This document shows positions 38,849 through 55,760 of a stretch of 64,000 bases of DNA, piece by piece (within the stretch, counting starts at the first letter, position 1; each line of letters opens with the position of its first letter). Location of the stretch: positions 11,912,121-11,976,120 of the forward strand of contig OY482854.1 in the NCBI GenBank assembly GCA_960531495.1, given 5' to 3'. This stretch comes from Zeus faber. Its lineage: Eukaryota > Chordata > Actinopteri > Zeiformes > Zeidae. The notes beneath the pieces were generated by a model that saw nothing but the letters and a program-made list of their open reading frames with translations, was not told the DNA's origin and made no database searches. A program made the translations under genes and the position numbers.

Positions 38849-40518
38849 CTAAAGGAAGTTCAGTTTGTCCGAGGTGTAGACACTTCCGCAGGTGCTTCCG
38901 GGGGAGAGGGGGAAAGTGTTGGCGAAGTGGAAACCCTTCAGCTCGAAGCGGGGCTCGGCGTCGAGGTTGGGGGCTCGGGTGTCCGAGTCGAGAGAGGGAC
39001 CTTGAGGGGCCTGGGAGGAAGAAGCAAAATCAAGACAAAGGGCGTATGGAAGTTTAGTTTAGTTTAAGTTCCCACGTGAACGCAGGCCTGCCTCCAAGGG
39101 GAGGTCTGTTGAAATTGCCCTTTCAAAGTCTCACTGTGAGATACGGGAGCCACGTTGCGATGCCACTTGGAAAAATCAAGTTCGGAGGTTATCGACGAAG
39201 ATCTTTCGGGAATAGCTTCTTGGAGTTGAACACCTGTGCCATGTCCACACATATGCTGCGTTTTTAGGTCAAGCGATTTTTTTTTTTTTTTTTTTTTGAT
39301 AAAGTTTTATGTCATGTTAAGGCTTGGCGTGCTTGTGTGACCGTTTTAAATTGTTTTGATTTCTTCTAAAACACTGTTGGTGGGGACAGGATTTTATTCT
39401 AAATGGAGGGGGAGGGGGAAAATGTGTTTTCAGAAATATCGCTATACAGTACGTGTGAACGAGACCTAAGAGCTTGCAAGTTATTTTTTGTTTGTTTTTA
39501 AGTTGTCTCCAATTTGTACCTTGACACGGTGAAATAATGGAGAAGCTGGCCATTAAGCAGCAGATTTTGCAATTCTTCAGTGCAATAGTTTCAATGGTCC
39601 ATATTGGATTGCAGTGCATGGACACAGTCGTTTTTCATTATTTTTCTTAAATTTGTTTAAAGCAGCACTATGTAACTTTTGGTATTTGGCGCCCCTACAG
39701 TTTCTGAGTGCAATTGCAGTTGTACGCCTCTCGTAAAACTTGGTCCAGTGTCCAAAAATAATTTATTTTACCGGACAAATCTGAGCATTATTGGACATGT
39801 TTCATTAACACTCTGTTACAAACGCAGATATAATGTACACCCAGGTTACAGCGCCCCTTGCACGGACCTCGCCACTTCTCCCCGCGGGGAGAGAGGGCAC
39901 GAGGAAGAACCCCTGCTACTGGTGCAGGTACCAAATGTGCTCAGCCTGGCAGATCAACTCGCACGCACCAGTCGGAGGGTGAAACAAACCCGGTGGCGCA
40001 GCAAAAATGGGAGCCTGGCTGAGGTGAGGTGAGGTGAGGTGGCAACCCAGCCCTGCTGGAGCCGGGTGGACAACTGTCTCGCCCACGCCATCGGGGAGGT
40101 GGGGAGTTTAGTGTGAGCATTATTACCGGACATTTTGACTGGCAAGTTTATACTTTTCTATTTTTTTATTTTACCAGGCAAAAACACGGTAATTACCAGC
40201 TAACGGAAACCCTGAGCCAAACGTCAAGAAAGTGATGTCGTGCCGTAAGGCGTGACTCACTTTTTCCGCGGTTTTGACCCCGAACACAGAAGTTACAGAG
40301 TGCAAGAACATGAGTTCTGAGGGGGTGGGCGGGATTGGTCCTTACCTGAGCTGAGGAGGCAGGGACGTTGATGGAGGCAGGATTGTACACCTACACAAAA
40401 GGATTCACACATTTAAGGAAAAGAGGGAGACAAGAGTAATGTGAACTAGTCTCCTGGGATTTTGGTTATCGTGATATAGGTAAATGTCTTTTCCTGGTCT
40501 TTAAGGCTGCATTACACT

Positions 40519-40593
<75 letters not shown>

Positions 40594-41666
40594 ATTCTGG
40601 TGACCGTACTCACCAGTGAGCTGTGGGTGGGACGAGGGGCCTGGTAGGAAGTGGTCGGGAAAAGGGGCTGAGTTGGCTCCGAATACCTGGGTCCAGGCGG
40701 CTCGGAGACACACTGGAGCATATTTGTTAAAATAACATGTTATAAAAACATAGAGATAGGTTGTTTGAACGATATAGTAGATCAGGGCCCACACTTTTCG
40801 GCTTGCGAGCTACTTTTAAGATGACCAGGTCCAAATGATCCACCTGCATTAAAAAATGCTAAATATATTTATTTATATATATACACTGAGTATACTTTAT
40901 ATATACAATATATGCTGGCGTACCTTGCATAACTGCATGAACCCTTACGACACAATACAATAAAATACATTTATGGTCACTACCTTATCTGGTGACTTGC
41001 ACTGGATAGAGTCGGCCAGGGTTGCATAGTCTGGACAGTAGCAGCTGGTAGCCAGCCTCAAGCAGGCTTCCAAATGATCATCAGTCATGGTGGAACGCTA
41101 TTTGCACTTAATAATCTTCAGGTGGGAAAAGGCTGACTGGCATAAATAAGTAGAGCCGAATAATGCAGTCAAGGAGGTAGCACATTTCCTCGTGTTTGGG
41201 TACTTTTACTCTGTGAGTAAGTTCCAAAACTGTCCATGAGCCCTGGACTTCAGCTGAATGTCAGCCTGTAGTGTCAACATCTCATCCTACACTGCAGACG
41301 AGTTCAGGTGAAACAGTGTTGCAGTTTTTCATGCAGAATCAACCTCAATATCTTCGAACCATCAATATCTTATCTGCGATCGACGTATTGGGCACCCCTG
41401 TAGTAGATATATAGGGGAGTGGTACCTCGCGGAGAGCAGGCGCCTCCGTGTTCGTGTGGCGAGGTTCGTCTTTCTTGGACACGCTCTTCCTGCAGCAGCA
41501 CCTCTTAACACAGCAGCAGCATAAGCCCGACAAGATGACACTGACAGCGGTGCCGAGGTAAGACAAAACCGGAACGGGTGCTAGAAAGAGTAGGGGAGTG
41601 TAGAGAAAGAAAAAAGGTTGGATTGTACCAATTACAACATACATTATTATTATTATTATTATTATT

Positions 41667-41701
<35 letters not shown>

Positions 41702-44434
41702 TATGTACAAAATAAATAATAAAAATAACGATAATAATTACATTAAGCAGACGCTTTTATCCAAAGCGACTTACAATTATTCAAACACCGACGGACGCAG
41801 CCATCAGGAGCAATTAGGGGTTAAGTGTCTTGCTCAAGGACACTACAGCATGCTAGCAGGAGGAGCCTGGGATCGAACCAGCAACCTTTAGATTGCTAGA
41901 CGACCAGCTCTACCTCCTGATTGCTGTTACCACACCAATACGTTAGTAATATAAAGGCTCTTTATATGGAAGAATTTAAACTATAATCATATTCTTATTT
42001 TTTATTGTTTATCATTATCATAAATAAATATAAACAAATACATATATAAAAATTAAATCAATGAAAATAAAATAAAAAATATTTTATTAATATTAATAAA
42101 ATATTATATAATTATATATTAGCAATAATATTACATACTAATAAATATATATCTAATAAATTAATAGTATTATAAATATTATAAAAATGTATAATTGATA
42201 TTGATTGTTTATCATTGGGTTATTTTTATATAGCCATATTTTATTGTTTAGTGTTGACAAAAAGTATTGCTGACACACATCCACATTTATTCTTCCGTTT
42301 GAGACAACACGCGTCCTGCTAGGTCATGACTCACCTGTCACCACGAGGTTAATGTCCAGGGCCAGGTTGTAGTCCAGGTCGTAAAGCTTGAAGTGACCCG
42401 TGTCAGAGGTCTTTAAATCATATAAATTTAAATTAAAAGAGGGTGCGTGGTAGTCTGAGTTCAATACAAGTCTCTGGCCGAAATAATCGTCGAGTAGTTC
42501 TCCCCCCCGGAAAACTTCCAAGTCCAGGCCGTCGTCGTTGGAGAACACGAGGAGGCACAAGGCTGAATCCATAGGAAAGTTGATGACCATATTTTCGGTG
42601 ACCGACTTGTTGAAAGACTCCTTGTATTCTGGTTGAGAGAGGATGGGGTTATTTCCGTTCAAAAAATTCTGTGTGTGGTGAGGGTCAAGAGGATATTTTA
42701 GACGCAAAGTGACCAGTGGCTTAGAGCAGTGATTCTCAACCTTTATATTTTGGACAAATGAAGGACCCTCAATTTGATAAGCATTAGGCCACAGACCCCC
42801 TGGTTGATAAGATCTTTACAGAAAATAGCTCTTGTGTTGGAAGATCAAAATAGCTAGGCTGTACAAATTCATCGGTTTCAACCCAAACACCAGCTATGCA
42901 TTCATCAGAAAAAGCTCAAGTTTCACAATGAAAGTGAGTGCTATTAGTGGCCATTAGGCCACAGACCCACTTTGATAAGATTGCCTATGTGACACCGAGC
43001 TGCATAGATTTTTATGGTTAGACATGATTTCGCCCAAAATGTCATACCTGTCTATACCAGTGTTTTTCAACCACAGTGCCAAACAACCCACCTATGTGAG
43101 ATGGACAGGTATGCAGCAAAAATCTCTTAAATTCCACTGTAAAAAAAAAAAAAAGAAAAGTTTTTTAAAGAGGACCTGTTATGAAAAACTCACTTTTTCA
43201 GTGCTTGTGCACATACACTTGGGTCTCTGATGGGCCCGCTAATGCCATGGGCACACTACACAACTTTCTATCTTGTGATCAGGAATCTTGAAGTTGTTGT
43301 GGTTTGCCCACTACATGACAGGGGTCACACATAACAACTTAACCCACCTGAACGAGTCCAATGAGGCTGTCAGGTTTCCAAACGACGTTTTGTCACGAAA
43401 ACACACACGAGAATTGACACCGGAAATGATGTAGGACAGGATTATTTATTTTTATTATATTCATGATCACTGTAAAAAAAAAATTAATAAAAGCAGAATT
43501 TAAATAAGAAATGTATTAAAAACCTAGAGAAGAAAAGTAAAATAGGTATGTTGTGTGTTTCGGGCTGCTGCGTGCACTCCCGTTTCTCCGTATCAACTCC
43601 TCGTCATCAACCCGTGTCTGCTCTCATTGGCTATAGCTCGTTGTGTCATTCCCGACACGACCAGATATTAAACCTGCTTGATATCTCACTGGCGTCTGCG
43701 AGCCATTGGCGAGCACTTGGCTAGCAGTCAGAACGCGTTGGGAGCAGTTTACACCACACGCTCGTTGCTCACAGGAGCGCGCTATGATTTTCCTCCGATC
43801 TGGGGCTCTGCTCGGCAAACTCCAAAAACCTGTTGGCGAGTGGAAATCAGGCCAGAATCACGTAGACTGAACTCAGCAAAACACACAAACTGTGAAATAA
43901 ACCAACCAAGTCTGTTTTTTTGAGAGCTGCGTGTTTAGGAAAACGTGTGTTTCAACAAGCTGTTCAGTTTTGTGTCTCAGTCCTACATCACATTGAGACA
44001 CAGAATTAGAGCCGCCCCCCATTGGCCAACTCCACCCATGGCTGGAGCGCCAACGGACCCGCCAACATCTAAGCTAAGAGCTAAGCATGGGATCTGCTCT
44101 GTTGGCTTACAGACCAGCATAAATCTTTTAAAAGAAAGGGGAATTAATACCAACTGTCTGTGACAAAACTGCAGATGAAGGAAATGTAAGTTTTAAAAAA
44201 ATGATTATATATTGCCTGTTACATTGACAGTACGCTGCGCCTGCTCGCGCGATCCATATGAATCAGAATCTGAACAAACTTTTAGAATTACGCCTCATAA
44301 GCTCTAATATGAGTGGAAAATATAGCCAATGGATTGCTTATTTCTTAAGGTGAAATCAGTGAATGTTTACGTACTTCATACAAGGGACTCACAGAACGAG
44401 GGCAAAAAGTTCCGGAGTGGGCGTGGGGAGCAGA

Positions 44435-44512
<78 letters not shown>

Positions 44513-45345
44513 CACAGCGTTAAGAACAAGAGGGGTTTTGAGGCACGTTCCAATGGCTAGAATGCATACTCTGAGTGGAATTTTTTTAGCAAAAAAAAGG
44601 TTCAAAGACATGTTTTGGGGACCTCAGAGACCAATTTTAATGGGACTAAGCTGTTGTGACACAAGATTAAAACTGGCTAACAATCAGCTCCAGCCCAAAT
44701 AGCAGCTCTGTGTTAATAATAATAATAATAATAATTTTCCAAAAAGTTTTGGAAACACGGGTCTTGTTTTACTATTGATCGTTGTTGTTGTTTTGAACCC
44801 CCGAACGACCCCTGGGCGCGTCACCGGACCCCAGGTTGAGAATCACTGACACGCAACAAGGGAATGGCATCGCAGGCACAGAAAGAGAAGAAGGAATAAA
44901 TGATCGGATCGAGTTATTACCGCTCACGACGATGGTCTGTGCGACCAGCGCTCTCCCTCCTCTCTGACTCACGGTGTATGTTCCGCTCTGGTCCTGGGTC
45001 AGTTTGTAGAACTCCCAGGCGGTGCCGGTGAAGTGGCCATTGCTCGATCGGGACTGGGCGTCTTTCCGCCTCCACAGGGACACGGCGTCGCCGTCCACGG
45101 GTTTAAACACCAGACGCTCCCCGTTTTCGGGTATCTGCAGAGTGTGACTATTCCCGTAATTCAGATACCTTACCCCGTCGCCGTCGCAGAGGCCTGCGTA
45201 GGAAATCAACACGTTTAGGGAGGGGAAGTGGGATCTTGGCATCATTAGCTTTTAAACGTGGTGACCACGCGTGCCAGAGCACGGCTGGACGGTTGAAACA
45301 CTCACCCGCGCACATGCAGACACTGAGCAATATGAAGAGAATCAT
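38849..45345 (-). CDS. Uncharacterised single-pass Ig-like membrane protein (gene A)
   Basis: I do not recognise a named family. Coding exons (descending): 45345-45306, 45193-44921, 42628-42335, 41580-41426, 40712-40614, 40390-40346, 39010-38849. All have GT-AG borders and join in frame to 355 residues. Layout: signal peptide (MILFILLSVCMCAG); Ig-like domain 1, residues 14-104 (KLTQDQSGTYTVSQRGG); Ig-like domain 2, residues 105-202 (DLKTSDTGHFKLYD); transmembrane helix about 206-224; a cytoplasmic cysteine cluster (CCCCVKRCCCRK); and a Pro/Tyr-rich tail (GPRYSEP, TTSYQAP, LVYNPAS) ending VYTSDKLNFL. Both domains carry the DxG-x-Y/F Ig signature but no strand-B/F cysteine pair. One N-glycosylation site (NKSV) is visible. 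Each extracellular domain is one phase-1 exon, as in Ig receptors. A cell-surface recognition role is inference. Confidence 0.8.
40523..40590. repeat. (CA)n microsatellite
   Basis: About 34 CA units in a gene A intron, 24 bases past the end of the exon 40712-40614 (minus-strand direction). Confidence 0.95.
40783..41400 (-). mobile_element. hAT element remnant with 8-bp target-site duplication
   Basis: The element ends CAGGGCCCACA (left) and, reversed, CAGGGGTGCCCA (right), and is flanked on both sides by the identical 8-mer TAGTAGAT (40775-40782 and 41401-41408), the hAT hallmark. On the minus strand, 41290-40985 encodes the C-terminal dimerisation region of a hAT transposase (SAFSHLKIIKCK, stop, RSTMTDDHLEACLRLATS). 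The in-frame stop and missing catalytic part make it inactive. It lies in a gene A intron. Confidence 0.85.
41643..41700. repeat. (ATT)n/(AAT)n palindromic simple repeat
   Basis: ATT units switch to AAT units midway, making a self-complementary tract in a gene A intron. Confidence 0.85.
41738..41908. mobile_element. Teleost short interspersed repeat, copy 2
   Basis: Same orientation as and near-identical to 35815-35985, including TTGCTCAAGGACACTACAGC and CATGCTAGCAGGAGGAGCC. It lies in the gene A intron between exons 42628-42335 and 41580-41426. Confidence 0.75.
43168..44640. mobile_element. piggyBac-like TTAA-family copy, truncated at one end
   Basis: Begins TTAAAGAGGACCTGTTATG and shares, in reverse order, long stretches with 21743-22746 (CTCTGATGGGCC, AGCTAAGAGCTAAGCATG, ACATGTTTTGGGGAC). 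The right terminal repeat is not present, so homology ends near 44640. It is nested in the hAT-like element. Confidence 0.6.
44436..44508. repeat. (CA)n microsatellite
   Basis: About 36 CA units inside the nested elements of the gene A intron. Confidence 0.95.
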
Positions 45346-46997
45346 CGTCGTCTACGCGTTTCCCTGACGTGAAAACGACAAAAACAAAACGTCAACTGCG
45401 GGCAGTCCGGCAAACCACGACAGCCAACCGCTGCGCTCATGGCGTCATGCTGCGTTTCGCTCAGCTCGAAACTCCGGCGATCCCACTTGGGAATGTGCAA
45501 AGGAATGGCAGCTGTCGTTGAGGTTTCGCGTGTACATCGTTCGGGCCCGAGTTTGGCGAGATAACAGGGCTGGCGTGACGACAACACAGCGGCAACGTAC
45601 CGTCCCCGGGGAACAAAATTCCCTTTTGCACGTTTTTTTTTTTTTTTTTAAATCGCGAAACACGTCTAACTTGGGATCCACGTCGTGTTACACGCGTTCC
45701 GTACCGTGTAGGATTCACTGGCTCGCCAGGCAAACGTTTGTTGCCGGCGCCCATTGTTTTCCCGAACAGAGGCAATAAAACACGTGTGGACGTGGGGATT
45801 GTCTGCAGCGAATTCCGAGTCGGACTTGAATTCAGCATTACGACGACACAAACTACCGCTTGAGCTGAAGTGGGCGTGTCTACCGTCAAAGGCTGGGCCG
45901 GTTTTGTTACCGAGAGAACAACAGCTGCAAAGCGCCATCCTTCCCTGGTTCCTGTTTTTTTTCCAGGCCGATCTCCCGTTGTAGACGGAACGCCCACCCG
46001 CAGACACGTCCAACTCGGAGTGGACAGTGCATTGCAACTGCATTCAATATATGTTCTTTTCAAATTCACTGAATTGTTGCTTGCGTTGTCGGACCACTTG
46101 GACAGTATGGAGGGCCAGATTACGAAAGATCGTATTATTCAATCAGTAAATATTAATCAATGATTACATGTACAAATTTGTTTTAAAATATATCCCATGG
46201 AGTATGTTAAATAGTTCATTATAGCCTAGCGAGACACTGAATCTTCGATTTAGACGAACTGAAAATATTTACCAAGAACGACATTTATGTTGGGAAAAAG
46301 GTCAAAGCTTTTCACATAATTCATATGAATGTGACTGAATCACAGGTTTGCATTCCAAATATAATATAAACCAAAGGAAATCATTTCCAGAGAGCGTTTG
46401 TAAATACTGGGTTTTATTATGAAATGAAAATGAATGAGTTATTGTGAAAATGGCTAGTATTAAATATGTATAATAAAAAAAAATCTAGCGTTTTCATGGA
46501 TTTCTAAATAAAAGAATACATTTAAATATATGATTTAGTGAGTTATTAAATTTTAGCTATTTCTCTATGCAAATGAATTAGTAGTGCTCCTCTAAAAATG
46601 GTCATAGCAACCGAAAGCAAACGTCAAACTTCACATTCCCTGTAGGAATAGAATACTAGAGGAAAAATGCTTTAAATGTATCCATAGAATTTTTACCATT
46701 GTAATTCTTATACTGTACTGTATTTTTTATATTTTGGTATTTTTTTCTTGTATATTTGCAGAATAATGTACATTTAGAAATGTATTATAATAAAATATAA
46801 AATTAACATTATAAGAAATTATAGAAAAGATTGGAAAAATTCTAAGACTGGAACATAATTCCGCAGGCGCTCGGACAGAAGTAAGTTAATAAACAGGAGC
46901 CAGATGCGCATGCGCACTGCGCAAAGACGCTCCGATTCACCTTTCGCTCCTGTTCATTCGACTCCATGGTAATTGCGCCGACGGAATTTAGCGTTGC
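45346..46997. promoter_or_regulatory. Divergent intergenic/promoter region between Ig-like genes A and B
   Basis: The two genes start back to back here, 1.65 kb apart. The gene A side (45350-46000) is CpG-richer. The middle, about 46100-46850, is AT-rich and empty of genes. The gene B side carries a perfect NRF1-type palindrome, listed separately. Open frames up to about 200 codens long on the minus strand have no family match and overlap the presumed 5' region of gene A. Confidence 0.45.
46905..46916. promoter_or_regulatory. NRF1-type palindromic site upstream of gene B
   Basis: TGCGCATGCGCA is an exact match to the consensus for nuclear respiratory factor 1. It lies about 95 bases upstream of the first possible gene B exon (46998-47016), the usual distance for a promoter site of this kind. 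Confidence 0.5.
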
Positions 46998-47272
46998 ATG
47001 GAGATGCGTCTTGCAGGTGGGTTCACACTTTATTAATGGCTGATCGTAATTATAGAAATGACTGTAATCGATTCATAGCGCGTCCGTGTTGCAGTGTTGG
47101 ATAATGGCTTAATAATATACTGCACGCGCGATTGGACACGCAACATGCGTGACTGTTCAACCCATATCTATGGAAATTATTTAGTCAACATAACGCTAAA
47201 AAAATGTTCAAACCGGGTGATGATGAGGATATTGATCTTATCAGTCTCGGTTTGAGAGGGAGGTTGGCGCTG

Positions 47273-47373
<101 letters not shown>

Positions 47374-47416
47374 TGCAGGTAAACAGTCCAGCAGCTCTCT
47401 GTGCTCCTTCCACAAC

Positions 47417-53827
<6,411 letters not shown>

Positions 53828-54527
53828 AAGGAAACCAGCGGAGAGGGCCAGGGTTAAAACGAGGCAAATATATAGACTTTTAAGGCACGCATAAACTGTA
53901 TATTTATTTATTTAATTTTTTCTTCCGATGTTGTGAAAACCGTTTGAGTTGAAATGCTACATGTGCCTTTCGTGTCCTCCAAAATGTCAACGTGTCACTT
54001 TTGTCCATTGCACTTCATATGATGAAGCTCCAGCTGTCTACCTCGAGATCCTCAGGACCAACACCAAACTGTATTCAACCTTTTTTTTTTTTTTTTTTTT
54101 TTTTTCCCCCGCCCACGCCGAGATTTTCAACACGCTGGTGCAGAAGCTTCACCAACATCTGACCTAGCTGTACCAACATTTCAAAGACAGAATCAAAGTA
54201 GAAAATTGTTCTGATGAGGATTTTTTCTTTTTCTTTTCTGCAACCTACTATTACCAATGTGACTCCCACTTCACGTAGAGAAGACTGTGAATTTATTTTG
54301 TTTTTGTTCACTTTAATTACATTCAAATGATGTGAAAAAGCACAGTATACAGTATATCTTGTGCAATATTAACATTTCCATTTAATATTGTAATAACTTA
54401 TTTATTTGTGGTTATTGACTGTGTCTGTGAACTCTTGTGTATCTCCTTAGTAGTTTAGAGGGGTGGCCGAGTGTAACTCCATAACAATTTTGTAATTCCA
54501 TTAAATCAACGTCACGTCACAGTTTAG

Positions 54528-54533
54528 AATAAA
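54528..54533 (+). other. Polyadenylation signal of gene B
   Basis: AATAAA about 700 bases past the gene B stop codon and just before the tetranucleotide array. The intervening 53828-54527 holds only AT-rich 3' UTR-like sequence and a poly-T tract. Confidence 0.55.
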
Positions 54534-54592
54534 ACAATGTATAAAACATTGTGTCTGTATGTATAATCTATATTTTTGCTTTCATAGATCTG

Positions 54593-54713
54593 ACTATCTA
54601 TCCACCTACCCATCTATCTATCCACCTACCCATCTCTCTATCCACCTACCCATCTCTCTATCCACCTATCTCTCTATCCACCTATCTCTCTATCCACCTA
54701 TCTATCTATCCAC

Positions 54714-54746
<33 letters not shown>

Positions 54747-55399
54747 CACCTATCTATCTATCCACCTATCTATCTATCCACCTATCTATCCACCTTTATA
54801 TCTATCCACCTATCTATTTCTATCCACCTATCTATCTATCCACCTTTCTATCTATCCACCTATCTATCTATCCACCTATCTATCTATCCACCTTTCTATC
54901 TATCCACCTTTCTATCTATCCACCTTTCTATCTATCCACCTATCTATCTATACACCTATCTATCCACCTTTATATCTATCCACCTATCTATTTCTATCCA
55001 CCTATCTATTTCTATACACCTATCTATCTATCCACCTTTCTATCTATCCACCTATCTCTCTATCCACCTATCTATACACCAATCTATCTCTATCCACCTA
55101 TCTATCTATCCACCTATCTCTCTATCCACCTATCTATCTATACACCTATCTATCCACCTTTCTATCTATCCACCTATCTCTCTATCCACCTATCTATTTC
55201 TATCCACCTATCTATTTCTATACACCTATCTATCTATCCACCTTTCTATCTATCCACCTATCTTTCTATCCACCTATCTATCTATCCACCTATCTATTCA
55301 TCTATCCACCTATCTATCTATACACCTATCTATCCGCCTATCTATCTATCCGCCTATCTATCTATCTATCCATCCATCTATCCATCCATCTATCCATCC

Positions 55400-55486
<87 letters not shown>

Positions 55487-55497
55487 CATCTATATCC
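54593..55497. repeat. Tetranucleotide-derived satellite: (CTAT)n with a CCAC-containing higher-order unit
   Basis: About 900 bases of CTAT units. In the first three quarters they are organised as roughly 12-base units of the type CTATCTATCCAC, with TTTC and TCTC variants. They end in a pure (CTAT)n run at about 55400-55485 and short CCAT and GTCTGTCT tails. Two overlapping open frames of more than 330 codons are artefacts of the period. Confidence 0.95.
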
Positions 55498-55760
55498 ATC
55501 CATCCACCCACCCGTCTGTCTGTCTGTCCTTTCTTGTCCGAGGCGCTAGAGGGCAGCAAAGTGCCGACGAGGTTTTGAACAACGTACAGGACGACGTGAA
55601 GGTATCCCAGCATGCAACGCGGTTTGTAGCGGCAATGAAAGGACAGCGTGCCACTTGTAACTTCTGCGAGACATAAATAAAGTAGTCCGTAACCGTAGCG
55701 CCCAGCGGTATATCAACACCCAGTGACTTCGGGAGCGACGCGTAGGATCACGGCTGCAAG

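Larger units (their letters stand above)
42727..44848. mobile_element. hAT-like element (CAGTGATTCTCAACCT ends) hosting a nested insertion
   Basis: The left end (42727-42742) and the reversed right end (44833-44848) are identical 16-mers, CAGTGATTCTCAACCT, of a type well known at hAT ends. I saw no clean 8-base duplication outside them. The element fills almost the whole gene A intron (42629-44920). Inside is a piggyBac-like copy and a (CA)n tract. Confidence 0.7.

Noticed and set aside
40521..40600. Regular short repeats that might suggest a CRISPR array
   Set aside because: They are dinucleotide runs without spacers, in a vertebrate genome.
45461..46069. A 202-codon minus-strand frame upstream of gene A
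   Set aside because: No domain, signal peptide or splice pattern; it overlaps the CpG-richer promoter region, which lacks chance stops.
54551..55578. Open frames of 332 and 339 codons in the tetranucleotide array
   Set aside because: A period without stop codons in these frames opens them automatically; the peptides are pure ISIYLSTYL repeats with no start context or splice support.
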